A stretch of DNA of 58,915 nt, taken from NCBI GenBank assembly GCA_017509045.1, contig JAFWQP010000127.1:1-58915 (forward strand), written 5' to 3'. The first letter of the stretch is position 1. Each line of letters starts with the position of its first letter. The notes under the pieces were generated by a model that saw only the letters and a list, made by a program, of their open reading frames with translations, did no database searches and was not told the origin of the DNA. A program made the translations under genes and the position numbers. Of the stretch, positions 23,558-32,918 are shown piece by piece. The stretch comes from Bacteroidales bacterium. Its GTDB lineage: Bacteria; Bacteroidota; Bacteroidia; Bacteroidales; P3.

Positions 23558-25354
23558 TCAATTTTCAATTAGTTGTTTAGCTATTATTTCTGCAATGTCG
23601 TTCACTTGAGCGTTGTTGCCTCTTGTCATCGCCTTCTTGCACATCGGGCAGGCGGTGGCAATCATATCGGGGTTGGGCTCCATAAGGTTGCGCAGGGCAG
23701 CATCGCGGATAAGCTGCTGCTGACTGCCGTCGATGCTGATGTTGCCTAGGTTATATCCGCAGCAAAGGCTCTTCTCTCGTTCCTCATGGGTGGGTATTAG
23801 CGTGGCGGCAGCGGCAACCACACGGCGCGGCTCATCATACACCCCGCAACCGCGTCCCAGCTCGCAGGGGTCGTGATAGGTGACGCGCATGTCGCTGTGC
23901 TCCACCTTTATCTTGCCCGTCTTCAGCAGCATGTCGATATATTGCGAGTGGTGCATAACGGGGATGTCCAACTTATAATCCTTACTAAACGACTGGTAGC
24001 AGATGGGGCACGATGTCATCAGCATGGTGGCCTTCGACTTCTTTATCATGCTCTTGTTACGGTCGCGCAGTGCTTGCGCTTCGCGCACCAACCCTTGTTG
24101 TTGCAGCGGTCTACCACAACACACCGTCCCCTCCTCATCCATATACCAATAGCTCTGCCCTGCTGCCCTGAATATCTGCTCCATAGCCTCTGGGATGCCT
24201 GGCGTGAGGTGCGACATACAGCCTGCAAAATAAGCCACTCGCCCCACGGCGTTGAAGTGATGTAGCGACTTGAGATATTGCAGCCCGTCGGGATTGTCGA
24301 TAGCCTTCACACGCTCAGCGCGCACCTGTCGGCGTATAGGCTCCAAGTCGATACCCACGGGGCATTCCGCCGAGCATCTTCCGCACACCATGCACATATT
24401 GGCAATACTCTCGGCGCGGTTCCGCAAATCCTTATTGCGTATCGCCTGCAGCAGGTACACCCCCTGAATATCCGTCACCCCCAGCTCCCTGTTGATGGGA
24501 CATCCGTCAATGCAGATGCCGCAGCGCGAGCAAGCGCTCAGTTCAAACATCGTGTAGCCGCTCTTCTTGTCATTGTCGCGCAGCCCCATCTTCCTAAAAT
24601 AGATGAGCAACACCTCGGTGAAAATGTGCATATATCGCGTAAAAGGCATCAACGAAAAGAATATTCCCAATGCCAAAGAGTAGAGCACCCACAAGTGGTA
24701 TTCGAATACCGTACCTGCCAATCCCAAGCCATTCATCACATTGCCCACAGCCACCACTAAGAATCCCCCGTTGTGATACAGAGCCGACGTAGCCCCCTCC
24801 GCCAGCAGTCGCAAGGGGAAGATGCACCAAAGGGCAAACTTGGCCACACGGTCGGTCATATTGTGGCGGGTGGTGCGTTTCATGCCCAGCAGTTTCGACC
24901 AGAACATCTTCACCATCGCCAACGTCAACCCCGTAAAGACATACAGCAGCAGCGCATCCATCAGATTTGCCATAAAAGGCAGGGCGGCGTTAGGGGCAAC
25001 CGGGTGGTGAGGCTCGAAAAAGTTGAAAAAAATACCCACATACAAAGGGTGTCCGTTAGGGTAGGCAAGCACCGCCTGCACCGCACCCACCACAATCAGC
25101 AGAAACCATCCGAAAGCGAGGCTTCGGTGCATATAGCCCAGCACCACATTATGCTTAGTGATGCGCCAGTGCAACAAGCATTCGCGAAACATCTCCCAGA
25201 TGGCGGGCAAGAACTTCCACGACAAGATATTCTTCCTAACTAGCGTCTGCTGCATGCGGTCGAAGCCCTTAATCCAATTGTAATACTTGATTACCGAGAT
25301 GGCGAGCAACGCCAGCACACCCAAACAGAACGGTATAACAAATAAAGAAAACAT
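23558..25354 (-). CDS. Membrane HdrD/E- or DsrMK-like fusion protein
   Basis: A 598-residue fusion. Residues about 1-250 hold five to six hydrophobic segments (FVIPFCLGVLALLAISVI, WFLLIVVGAVQAVL, LLYVFTGLTLAMVKMF, LWVLYSLALGIFFSLM), like the cytochrome-b-type subunits NarI/DsrM/HdrE. Two 4Fe-4S motifs follow: CSRCGICIDGCP and CMVCGRCSAECP. The C-terminal half has two CCG domains (CCGRPLQQQG with CPICYQ; DPCELGRGC, LCCGYNLGN, CPMCKK). It is therefore membrane anchor, ferredoxin and HdrD in one chain, able to link a quinone pool to a dithiol/disulfide site. The partner subunits are encoded on both sides. Confidence 0.83.
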   Translation of the reverse strand: MFSLFVIPFCLGVLALLAISVIKYYNWIKGFDRMQQTLVRKNILSWKFLPAIWEMFRECLLHWRITKHNVVLGYMHRSLAFGWFLLIVVGAVQAVLAYPNGHPLYVGIFFNFFEPHHPVAPNAALPFMANLMDALLLYVFTGLTLAMVKMFWSKLLGMKRTTRHNMTDRVAKFALWCIFPLRLLAEGATSALYHNGGFLVVAVGNVMNGLGLAGTVFEYHLWVLYSLALGIFFSLMPFTRYMHIFTEVLLIYFRKMGLRDNDKKSGYTMFELSACSRCGICIDGCPINRELGVTDIQGVYLLQAIRNKDLRNRAESIANMCMVCGRCSAECPVGIDLEPIRRQVRAERVKAIDNPDGLQYLKSLHHFNAVGRVAYFAGCMSHLTPGIPEAMEQIFRAAGQSYWYMDEEGTVCCGRPLQQQGLVREAQALRDRNKSMIKKSKATMLMTSCPICYQSFSKDYKLDIPVMHHSQYIDMLLKTGKIKVEHSDMRVTYHDPCELGRGCGVYDEPRRVVAAAATLIPTHEEREKSLCCGYNLGNISIDGSQQQLIRDAALRNLMEPNPDMIATACPMCKKAMTRGNNAQVNDIAEIIAKQLIEN

Positions 25355-25400
25355 CTATTATATTATTAGTTTTTTATGAAGTAAGAACTAACTTTTAAAG

Positions 25401-25483
25401 TGAAAGGTGAAAATTGAAAATTGAAAATTTGGCTGCTGCATAAACATTAAACTCTAAACTTTAAACTTTAAACTATCAACTTT
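25401..25483. repeat. Hairpin of GAAAATT and TTTAAAC units
   Basis: Tandem GAAAATT units (25408-25430) and CTAAACTTTAAACTTTAAAC units (25453-25472) flank the centre TTTGGCTGCTGCATAAAC. An equivalent with centre TTTGGTTGACGCGTAAAT is at 25953-26047 in the next gap of the same cluster. Around it (25355-25588) nothing coding is seen. Confidence 0.65.
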
Positions 25484-25588
25484 TGGACACTTCTATTAAT
25501 TGCATGTAATTAAAAATACAAAATATGTAGTTTACAAATTCTCCAATTCTTTAATTCTTGATAAATAGAAATCCCCTTTAATTATTTT

Positions 25589-25933
25589 TTAATTTAATAA
25601 CAATTTCCTCATCTCCACAATCAATCCGCGCGTGTTCACACCGCGGGGACATACCAGCGAACACTTGCCGCACAGCATACACTTGTTCAAATCCACCTCT
25701 GGCAGCATGTCCGTTGTCAGTTTGTCGTACTGTCTGCGGCTGAAGAGAAAATGTGTCTTGCGGATATTAAAGTCCGTAAACTGTCCCGCCGAGCAAGTCG
25801 CCGTGCAGCCTCCGCAACCAATGCAGTAGCGGTAGGAGGGCACCATCTCCAACATCTGCTCGTACAGCGTCCTGTCTGCATTATCCAAGTCTATCGACCT
25901 CGGAGTAGATATCTTAAACCCAAAATTCGCCAT
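25589..25933 (-). CDS. Small ferredoxin-like HdrC-type subunit
   Basis: A 114-residue protein with two 4Fe-4S motifs: CIGCGGCTATCSAG near residue 38 and CMLCGKCSLVCPRG near residue 87. The first motif replaces the usual final CP with CS. It is a soluble electron carrier of the HdrC/GlpC type and lies between a second HdrC-like gene and the membrane fusion gene. It probably shuttles electrons between the FAD subunit and the CCG subunits. Confidence 0.8.
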   Translation of the reverse strand: MANFGFKISTPRSIDLDNADRTLYEQMLEMVPSYRYCIGCGGCTATCSAGQFTDFNIRKTHFLFSRRQYDKLTTDMLPEVDLNKCMLCGKCSLVCPRGVNTRGLIVEMRKLLLN

Positions 25934-25952
25934 TACTAATGTTGATATGTTT

Positions 25953-26106
25953 CAAATTGAGAACTTTTTAAATTGAGAATTGAAAATTGAAATTTGAAAT
26001 TTGGTTGACGCGTAAATATTAAACTCTAAACTTTCAACTTTTTAAAATGAGAATCGACTGCCACACCCTGATAACTTTTAATCTTTAATTCTTAATTCTT
26101 AATTTA
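25953..26106. repeat. Hairpin and unit repeats filling the gap between two HdrC-like genes
   Basis: AATTGAGAA, AATTGAAA and AATTTGAA units (25953-26001) face TAAACTCTAAACTTTCAAC (26016-26038), with the centre TTTGGTTGACGCGTAAAT. A further run of TTTAATCTTTAATTCTTAAT units (26077-26104) abuts the end of the downstream gene. Confidence 0.65.
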
Positions 26107-26709
26107 TTATTTCTCTTCCACTTTCTCTTTCAGTTCCATGCCGCCTGTCACCTCAAATATCCGCCTCACCTCGTCCAAATCCTCTTGGGGGATGTCGCGC
26201 AGTGCGCCCGACCCCTCGCCGTGGTAGTTAGCCCCCAGCTTGGGCGCAATGTCGGCGATGTGTTCGTGATACCAACGCCATATTGGTCCTTGCTCAGGAT
26301 GGTAGTCGGGGTCCACGCGGTCGGGATAGACGCAGTAGCCTATATCCAATATGTTCTGTTGCAATGTGTTCATCAGAAATACCTGTTGGCGACCCTTCTC
26401 GCTATAGCGGAAGAATCCCATCTCCTGCGACACCTTGCGCAGCACGGTTATCAGTTCGCCAGGCACATTGCCACGTGGGCAGCGTGTCTTGCACGACATG
26501 CACTGTCCGCAATACCATATCGTATCGCTCCGCAGCACCCGCTCAATCTCCTCCTCATCGCCGCGCTGCACCAAATCGCAGATGCGCCGAGGGTCGTAGT
26601 CGTAGAACTCCGCCGCCGGGCAGATGGCAGTACACACCCCACAGTTCATGCACGCCTTCAGCGACTCCGCAAAGCGCACATCCTCCTTCAAATGTTCTAT
26701 TAAATTCAT
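26107..26709 (-). CDS. HdrC-like 4Fe-4S protein
   Basis: A 200-residue protein with two ferredoxin motifs, CMNCGVCTAICPAAEF near residue 20 and CGQCMSCKTRCPRGNVP near residue 69. A helical C-terminus ends with charged residues (LKEKVEEK). It resembles HdrC, which bridges HdrA and HdrB. Having two HdrC-type proteins in one cluster suggests two electron routes, for example one to a soluble HdrB and one to the membrane HdrD-like fusion. Confidence 0.82.
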   Translation of the reverse strand: MNLIEHLKEDVRFAESLKACMNCGVCTAICPAAEFYDYDPRRICDLVQRGDEEEIERVLRSDTIWYCGQCMSCKTRCPRGNVPGELITVLRKVSQEMGFFRYSEKGRQQVFLMNTLQQNILDIGYCVYPDRVDPDYHPEQGPIWRWYHEHIADIAPKLGANYHGEGSGALRDIPQEDLDEVRRIFEVTGGMELKEKVEEK

Positions 26710-26750
26710 CGTATTGAATTGAAAGTTGAGAATTGAAAAAGGTTTAGTTT

Positions 26751-27821
26751 TTAGTTTTTACCTTTTACTTTATTCAGTCCCATCAGTCTGAAAAACATCT
26801 TGGGGAAAGGCTTCTCTCTGTCGCGTTTCAGCATATCGATAGTGATGTGCGGACGCTTGGTGATGGTCAGCTTGTGCGCCTCCACCAGCTCTATCAGCGT
26901 GCCGTCGGCATCCTCTATATAGGTGAAGTGGCCGCTAGCCTCGCCCATGTCGAAATGGCCGTCGTCCTTGCAGCTGTCCACCGTGAAGGGATAACCCAAC
27001 TCGTTGCAACGCTTCTCTAGGTTGCGCAAGTGTGTCACGTCGAAACAAATCTGTATAAACCCTGGGTCGCCCCAATAGCGTCCCTCATATATCTTGCGCG
27101 GCTGGCGGTCCAGTGCCTGCACCAGCTCAATCTTGCTGTCGCCATACAGCGGAGCGAAAGCGCCCTTGCGCCTCCCCTCGGTGGCAAGCAGCACACGGCG
27201 GTAACGTTCCTTGCCGTCAGTCATATAGGCAAAGTCGTCGAACGTCCCCTCACGGTCATACACCACGTGGCTGTACCCCAGCAGATCGCGGTATAGCGGC
27301 ATACTCCTGTCGATATCACTGCACCCAATCATACCGCCCACAATGCCGCCGCTCAGTCTATTCTGTTGTATAAAAATCGACTTATCCTCCACAATCTGGA
27401 AATAATTGTCCCACGGGTCTTTGACAATAAAACACTGAGTGCCGTCGGGCATCATGCTCAGCGGTCCCACCTTGTCGTACTTGGCGCGCAGTTCCGTGTG
27501 GTACGCCACCACATCGCGACTCTTCAGCTTGGCGGCAAAGATGCCGAGATCGCCCACCGCCGTCTCAAACGTTTTCGGCTGGGGCTTGCGCTCTGAATAC
27601 TGCCATATCTCAAAACCGCCGCCTCCTTGCAGGTTCACGGCGATGCAGGCGTGGCGTTTCTGAGCCTTGCCACCCGTATAGGGCAGCATCCGCTCCGCCA
27701 CCGTATCGTCCTCCAGTATGCGCACATTCATCTGAAACATATCTATATACCATTTCCACGCCTCGTGGAAATTTTCGCACCCCACGCCTATTTGCTGTAT
27801 GCCTGAAATCAGATAATCCAT
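26751..27821 (-). CDS. Two-domain VOC (glyoxalase/dioxygenase-fold) protein
   Basis: A 356-residue protein made of two vicinal-oxygen-chelate halves, each with paired beta-alpha-beta modules: residues 1-155 (IQQIGVGCENFHEAWKWY, GGGFEIWQYSER) and 160-345 (IGCSDIDRSMPLYRDLLGY, FTYIEDADGTLIELVEAHK). Glutamates in GFEIWQY and LIELVE are candidate metal ligands. Family members isomerise, epimerise or cleave small thiol-linked or keto substrates. As first gene of the Hdr-like cluster it may act on the same thiol compound that the Hdr subunits reduce or oxidise. That link is inference; no substrate can be named. Confidence 0.78.
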   Translation of the reverse strand: MDYLISGIQQIGVGCENFHEAWKWYIDMFQMNVRILEDDTVAERMLPYTGGKAQKRHACIAVNLQGGGGFEIWQYSERKPQPKTFETAVGDLGIFAAKLKSRDVVAYHTELRAKYDKVGPLSMMPDGTQCFIVKDPWDNYFQIVEDKSIFIQQNRLSGGIVGGMIGCSDIDRSMPLYRDLLGYSHVVYDREGTFDDFAYMTDGKERYRRVLLATEGRRKGAFAPLYGDSKIELVQALDRQPRKIYEGRYWGDPGFIQICFDVTHLRNLEKRCNELGYPFTVDSCKDDGHFDMGEASGHFTYIEDADGTLIELVEAHKLTITKRPHITIDMLKRDREKPFPKMFFRLMGLNKVKGKN

Positions 27822-27847
27822 AATTAATCATATTACGAAAAACAATG

Positions 27848-27879
27848 CAAAAGTACACAAAAAAACTCGAATAAACAAA
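27848..27879 (-). promoter_or_regulatory. Promoter of the VOC-Hdr cluster
   Basis: Read on the minus strand: TTTG (27879-27876), 20 bases, TACTTTTG (27855-27848), about 26 bases upstream of the VOC start codon. Spacing is within one base of the phylum consensus. Confidence 0.6.
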
Positions 27880-27898
27880 ACAACCTCACAAAAACGCA

Positions 27899-28045
27899 AA
27901 GTTTTTAACATTACGCAAAGCGAGAGCAGAGGAAGCTTGCTCACTATGCCGAGCCATAGAAATGTCACGAAGTAACATTTCGCCGATAGCGATGCGGAGA
28001 AATCGACCTCCCGCGGTCGATGCAATGCCTCAAGCATTGCTTCAG
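27899..28045. repeat. CCGAGCC and GCGGAGAA hairpin modules
   Basis: The first module has CTATGCCGAGCC and AAATGTCACGAAGTAACATT, the latter a stem extended by AAAT/ATTT compared with the copies at 17.3 kb. It is followed by CGATAGCGATGCGGAGAA and variable stems (TCGACC/GGTCGA, GCAATGCCTCAAGCATTGC). The second core recurs in tandem at 35967-36056. Confidence 0.65.
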
Positions 28046-28124
28046 CCGATTCAAATACGGCTGCATCAAAAACGACAAGTATCATTGCGCAAGGCGAATT
28101 GACTCACTCTGGAGAACTCTAGTT

Positions 28125-28215
28125 TGGTGCAAAAGTACGCACTTTTTTTCTCTCCGTTACCGCATCTTACCGAATTCTACCGCATTTTACCGCATTTTAC
28201 TGCATTCTACCGCCT
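28125..28215. repeat. TACCGCATTT tandem-unit repeat (copy 1)
   Basis: GGTGCAAAAGTAC, then CTCTCCGTTACCGCATC, then four to five TTACCGCATT-type units. The same start and units occur at 33037-33103. On the minus strand the start contains TACTTTTGCACC, a promoter-like box. Confidence 0.65.
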
Positions 28216-28295
28216 CCACCTCACGACAAAGGGTCCGGCATCCGCCAGACCCCTGTTAGTTTTTACTTTTTACCTTTTACCTTTTAGTTTAAACC

Positions 28296-29846
28296 CTACT
28301 CCACCACCAACTTCTGGGTCGTACTGCCCTGCACTGTGGTGAGGGTGACAAAGTACACCCCCTTGGGATACGCTGCCAGCGATATGGTGTGGCCGGTGGT
28401 CAGTGGGGACAGCTCCTTGTGCAACACCTCGCGTCCTGACGCATCCGCTACCGTCAGTACACCGCCCGCAGACGCACCTTCCCCGATGATGCAGAACACG
28501 CTGCCCGTCGCGGGATTGGGCGTGAGGGTGAAGAGGTCTTCGGCATCAGCCTCGGGGTCGACCGATATGGTCTGCCGGGCGAAATAGGCCGTGAACGCGG
28601 TGTCCTGATTTATGACAAAACGCCGCGGATTGTTTATGACGCCGTCGTTCCACTGGTGGAAGGTATAGGGCGGTAGCGCACTGGCTGTCATCGTCACCGT
28701 GTCGCCATCCCAGTATTGCCCGTCACCCAAAACCATACCCTTGCCCTCTGGCTCGCAGCGGGTCTGAAGCGTGTGGCGGGGGTGCGGCTCGAAGTAGGCC
28801 ACGAAATGGGTGTCCTGCGTGAGGTATATGTCGCGGGGGTTCTCCGTGTTGCCGTCATCCCAGTGGCTGAAGCGGTAGCCGTATTCCGGTGTGGCGGTGA
28901 TGGTCTGCGTCACCCATTTCGACATGCTCCTCGTCGGCCCAGCCGTCCCCATCGCTGAGTCCGCCGACCCCACCTCTATCGTGCAAGAGTCAATCATCAA
29001 CAGGTACGGCCCCCACCAGTCTATATAGCTTCCGAGATTATAACAACGATCATAACATATTACAATCTTACCACTATCCATCTGCGCCATATAGCCATTC
29101 CCTTGATTAGGGTTGCATGGTGTATAGCGTTCATAGGGATAGTGTATTACATAGTTGTCAACATATATTACGGCATGGCCATAGGGGTGCGATAGCCAAC
29201 AATCCAAATTGGGATTACCATCTCTATCAGCGATTTTCATGTTAGACTCTGTACCGAAAAGATAATACACAGAATCGACCACGACAGGACTGTCAAACTT
29301 ATGTTCGTACAGGTCGACATACCTAAATCCATATACTGCAGAATCCACATTGATGGGGAACTTCCACACTTTGTGTGGTGTCGTGTCCATTTGTGGCGAG
29401 GCAGAAGCGACCACACGCAGTTCGCCAGACGAGTCGGGGCAAAGTATATAAACCGTGTCGGGATATATAGTATCTGTCACGATTGGACAATCATAAGAGT
29501 TTTCAGGCCTATAATAATCCTTCATCATGACAGCCACGCCCGTAAAGGCCACAGGGCCATCCACACGGTGTTCATATACCGTGCAATAGGGCGGTAATTC
29601 AGGGTGGTATCCGGATATACCAATACAGCCATCTGATTCTACGCGGAAAGACCCCCACATCTCTGGGCTGTTAGGATAATTATCCGGGGTGTGGTCAGTC
29701 TCATAAAATACTGTACATGTGTCATACCAGCCATCTGGGTAGTAATAGTTTGGAAGTATCCCATTCCGTCCGCTGACGGTGTCGTATGTCTGGGCCTGTG
29801 TCGCTCCACACAAAACGATAGCAAGTATAAAAACGATTCTTTTCAT
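28296..29846 (-). CDS. Secreted protein with T9SS sorting domain and InlB-type repeats
   Basis: A 516-residue protein: signal peptide MKRIVFILAIVLCGATQAQ, a unique region to about residue 310, then two InlB B-repeat-like units of 70-80 residues (YGYRFSHWDDGNTENPRDI and PYTFHQWNDGVINNPRRF, each followed by TxFxAYF), and a type A C-terminal sorting domain (FTLTPNPATGSVFCI, then GVYFVTLTTVQGSTTQKLVV). It should be carried by the type IX system to the cell surface or outside. It is last in a three-gene operon, 8 bases after the gene before it. Confidence 0.85.
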   Translation of the reverse strand: MKRIVFILAIVLCGATQAQTYDTVSGRNGILPNYYYPDGWYDTCTVFYETDHTPDNYPNSPEMWGSFRVESDGCIGISGYHPELPPYCTVYEHRVDGPVAFTGVAVMMKDYYRPENSYDCPIVTDTIYPDTVYILCPDSSGELRVVASASPQMDTTPHKVWKFPINVDSAVYGFRYVDLYEHKFDSPVVVDSVYYLFGTESNMKIADRDGNPNLDCWLSHPYGHAVIYVDNYVIHYPYERYTPCNPNQGNGYMAQMDSGKIVICYDRCYNLGSYIDWWGPYLLMIDSCTIEVGSADSAMGTAGPTRSMSKWVTQTITATPEYGYRFSHWDDGNTENPRDIYLTQDTHFVAYFEPHPRHTLQTRCEPEGKGMVLGDGQYWDGDTVTMTASALPPYTFHQWNDGVINNPRRFVINQDTAFTAYFARQTISVDPEADAEDLFTLTPNPATGSVFCIIGEGASAGGVLTVADASGREVLHKELSPLTTGHTISLAAYPKGVYFVTLTTVQGSTTQKLVVE

Positions 29847-29854
29847 TGGTTATG

Positions 29855-31372
29855 TTATTTTGAATATACATTTGTTTCGCAACTGCTGTTCTTGGTGATT
29901 GATGTTCGCGTCATAGAAAAAGGAATCCATATAAATGCAGAGGTACGTATAAATATAGGCACAAGATGTATATAAGTTATTGAAGGCTGACCCTGTAATT
30001 TCTCTGAAAAGAATGTCGGCCTTGCCGAGTAGCACGACGAACCAATATACCGTTTGTCCAAATTGTAGTGAAAAACTTCTTTGTCTATCCAAGAGGTTCC
30101 GCCCAAGCGAATGAATCGGTTCTTGTGTATATCGATTGATGTATTGTAACGGTAGTCGGCTAACAGTCCGTCAATCTGCCCGTAATGACCCCATTTCGGA
30201 AACAGGAGGGTACTTGCCATTCCACCGTCGTCTCCCAAGCCTCTGTAGAGCAATACCATCGTAGTGTCGTCCAACACATTTTTTATTTTGACAAATGTAC
30301 GTGGGTTTCTGAAATAGCCATATACCAACTGTGCTATGGAAATAGCAGGGCTGGGCGATGTGTTAAAGTCCAACTTGAAAAGCGCCGTCTGCTGTCGGTT
30401 CTCGCAAAGTTTGGCTGTGTCCTCGCATTCGTATGCCGCTATAGCATAGGCAGCGCATGAAGGGTCGTCGACTAAATGTATTTCCACATCGCTCCTGTGC
30501 CATGTAGGGTGTTGGCTGATGGATGAAGATGTGTTCAGATTGTATGTGTCGAATTTATTTATGGCCCTAAATTGCGGTAAGGTGGTGTAGTACATTCCAA
30601 AAGCTACATTTACAGCTTCATACCTAATACCGAAAGTGTAGTGGTCCTGATACACATGCTCAAACCGGGAAGAGACAACCAACCATTTTTGATTCTCAAT
30701 TAATACTATGTCAGTGAATGTCTCTTTTGTGTCTGTAAGGTAGTGAAACTGGTAGTCCCATCCACCGCTTGTTCCCTTGACCAACAGCAGACATGATGTG
30801 GTATCGGTTACGGTATATCGAACTTTCCCCACAAGGCCTATATTTACAGTATTGGCACCTCCATTGTAATACCCATCCAAATGGGACAAGCCTACAATTA
30901 ATATTGAGGTATTAAATGGGTCGAAGAAACGTGAATAATAATTAAATCCCACCATTCCGGAAGGGTTGATTAAATGCGATGTCCTGACCCAGCCGACATA
31001 GCCCTTCTTCTCTCGTACACCTCCGTTGGGATAGTCTGCCGTGCCGCAGAAATAAAGGGTGTCACCGATAATCTTCATGTCCTCGACGGTGCAGGTGGCA
31101 AACCCCGTGCCCTCGGGAATGGGGGGCCAGACAAACTTGTTGTCGGAGGATGCCCCAGGCACATGATAGATAAAGCAGTTTGTGTCGAGGATGGAATCCC
31201 TGTAGTAGATAACGGTGGCACCGTCTTTGGGATTGACGCATATACGGACGTTCTTCCCCGTCTCAGTCGGATACTCACTCTCGACAGAAGCGTTAACGAC
31301 AGTCTGTGCCGCGATATGTGTCGTCCCTGCGCCACATGCCAGCATTGTCAATAGCAGAAGTGTCTTTCTCAT
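29855..31372 (-). CDS. Secreted protein of unknown function, paralogue of the next upstream gene
   Basis: A 505-residue protein with signal peptide MRKTLLLLTMLACGAGTTHIAAQ. Segments such as CVNPKDGATVIYYRDSI, GDTLYFCGTAD, GYVGWVRTSHLINPS and CYSARPTFFSEK correspond to ICYNDSL-, ICYFCGKK-, GFFGWFDVSQISSPS- and CNSIRPATVVEK-type segments of the gene at 31393-32889. The two are diverged tandem paralogues (beta-rich, many short strands). No sorting domain is visible at its C-terminus. Function is not recognised; it may be a surface or secreted recognition protein. Confidence 0.7.
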   Translation of the reverse strand: MRKTLLLLTMLACGAGTTHIAAQTVVNASVESEYPTETGKNVRICVNPKDGATVIYYRDSILDTNCFIYHVPGASSDNKFVWPPIPEGTGFATCTVEDMKIIGDTLYFCGTADYPNGGVREKKGYVGWVRTSHLINPSGMVGFNYYSRFFDPFNTSILIVGLSHLDGYYNGGANTVNIGLVGKVRYTVTDTTSCLLLVKGTSGGWDYQFHYLTDTKETFTDIVLIENQKWLVVSSRFEHVYQDHYTFGIRYEAVNVAFGMYYTTLPQFRAINKFDTYNLNTSSSISQHPTWHRSDVEIHLVDDPSCAAYAIAAYECEDTAKLCENRQQTALFKLDFNTSPSPAISIAQLVYGYFRNPRTFVKIKNVLDDTTMVLLYRGLGDDGGMASTLLFPKWGHYGQIDGLLADYRYNTSIDIHKNRFIRLGGTSWIDKEVFHYNLDKRYIGSSCYSARPTFFSEKLQGQPSITYIHLVPIFIRTSAFIWIPFSMTRTSITKNSSCETNVYSK

Positions 31373-31392
31373 GACTTTTTGGTTTGTCTTGG

Positions 31393-32889
31393 TTAATATT
31401 TAGTTTTGCATTCTGGGAAATATCCCGGCGCAGTGGCCTCTATTTGGAAGTGTGTCTGGGTGATGGTGAATATCGGAATGGATGACGGCTCTACTGTCAC
31501 GGATTCTTCTTCAGCTTCCCTAATCATTTTTTCCACAACAGTAGCAGGCCGTATTGAATTACACGAACGTTCCATCATTCCTCCATCCTGCCGATAATGG
31601 CAAATGGTATTGTCCGGCATCCTACACCCTGCCATATAAGCCCAGTCGTTAGTCCCAACATCCATCGACGTTAACGCCTTAGAGTCGGACTGGACGCTTT
31701 GTGGCACTACTGACGAATTCCACGATGAGACCTGCAGGATGCTCCACATTCCGTATACTTCCGCCCTCATACCATGCAGCATGGCAATGGCGTTGGCCGT
31801 AGGGACATAGCACATTTCCAACAATGAGTATCGCGCCGGCTTATGCAATGAAGTGAATAATAATTGGGCCTCACTCATGTTAATGTCAACGACCCCGGGA
31901 GAGCAGTTGGAAAAATTCATCAGATACATTGGCGTGTAATATCCAAAATGCTGGCAGTCCTCACCATCGAAGTCATCTCCATTATATGCCACAGTGACAA
32001 GGTCTGACCCTGGGTGGTTCACCATCCGTATTACTTCGTCTTCATAGTGCCTTGTTGGCGTACCATTCGGAAGACTCGCGGTGGTCATCAGGAATGTATT
32101 GTACTTAGTTCCATTGTAGTAGTTGTTCAACACATGGGTAATAGGGGAAAGAAATGCCTCTGCTTTAGTCTCACAACGCAGGCCAAAAGAGTACGTACTG
32201 TTCAGGAATCGGGACAGTGTAACCAGATGGTTCGCCGTAATCTTTACATCTTCTAACCTTTCCGAGGAAGCAACATCCTGTACATGGCAGTCCCAGCTGC
32301 TACCATACCCTCTTACCAAAGCCAGGGTATGTTCACTTATTAGTCCAAGTTCCACAATTCCCGATTCGATTATTCCGTCCATACGTTTCAATTCTTCCAT
32401 GACAGGGAGATCGAAAAGATATAGGTCCATCGTCGTCGAACTAGGGCTACTAATCTGGCTCACGTCAAACCAACCGAAGAATCCTGTGTTTTGATAAAAC
32501 GGAATTACCAAGCCTTCCATCGAGTATTCGACACTAACGATAGCATGCTTCTTCCCACAGAAATAGCATATCCCATTAATGATGACCATGTCGTTCACCT
32601 TGTATGTCATTTCTCCGAAAGTATTGTTGATTAATGGCCAGTGGAATCTTTTGGACACGCCTGTCCCTGTATGCGTGTGATAGACAAAATTAGGCCTATA
32701 GTCCAAGCTGTCGTTGTAACAGATAATGGTGCTGTTATTGTCACTCGGGTTTATACAAACTACTACAGCACCCTCGCTTTTCTGGTCAATATATTGCTCT
32801 TCGATTGACGAAAGTGATTGGGCTTTGCAGCAGAATGTCCCCACAATACACAATAAAACAATGATTATTAGTTGTTTGTTTGTATTCAC
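31393..32889 (-). CDS. Secreted protein of unknown function, first gene of the operon
   Basis: A 498-residue protein with signal peptide (QLIIIVLLCIVGTFCCKAQS). It shares its layout with the following gene, to which it is a paralogue. It has no recognised catalytic motif; cysteines are scattered. Gaps in the operon are 20 and 8 bases, so the three proteins are probably made together, the last one carrying the type IX signal. A promoter box on the minus strand lies about 30 bases upstream. Confidence 0.7.
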   Translation of the reverse strand: MNTNKQLIIIVLLCIVGTFCCKAQSLSSIEEQYIDQKSEGAVVVCINPSDNNSTIICYNDSLDYRPNFVYHTHTGTGVSKRFHWPLINNTFGEMTYKVNDMVIINGICYFCGKKHAIVSVEYSMEGLVIPFYQNTGFFGWFDVSQISSPSSTTMDLYLFDLPVMEELKRMDGIIESGIVELGLISEHTLALVRGYGSSWDCHVQDVASSERLEDVKITANHLVTLSRFLNSTYSFGLRCETKAEAFLSPITHVLNNYYNGTKYNTFLMTTASLPNGTPTRHYEDEVIRMVNHPGSDLVTVAYNGDDFDGEDCQHFGYYTPMYLMNFSNCSPGVVDINMSEAQLLFTSLHKPARYSLLEMCYVPTANAIAMLHGMRAEVYGMWSILQVSSWNSSVVPQSVQSDSKALTSMDVGTNDWAYMAGCRMPDNTICHYRQDGGMMERSCNSIRPATVVEKMIREAEEESVTVEPSSIPIFTITQTHFQIEATAPGYFPECKTKY

Positions 32890-32918
32890 GGCTATTGGTG
32901 TTATGTAATTTTACTTTG

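Larger units (their letters stand above)
27822..28295. other. Intergenic region of 474 bases between divergent-looking minus-strand operons
   Basis: It holds a promoter for the Hdr-like cluster (27848-27879, minus), a CCGAGCC hairpin module (about 27899-27985), a GATAGCGATGCGGAGAA module with a variable stem (27986-28045), and TTACCGCATT tandem units (28155-28212). No coding frame is supported. Confidence 0.65.
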
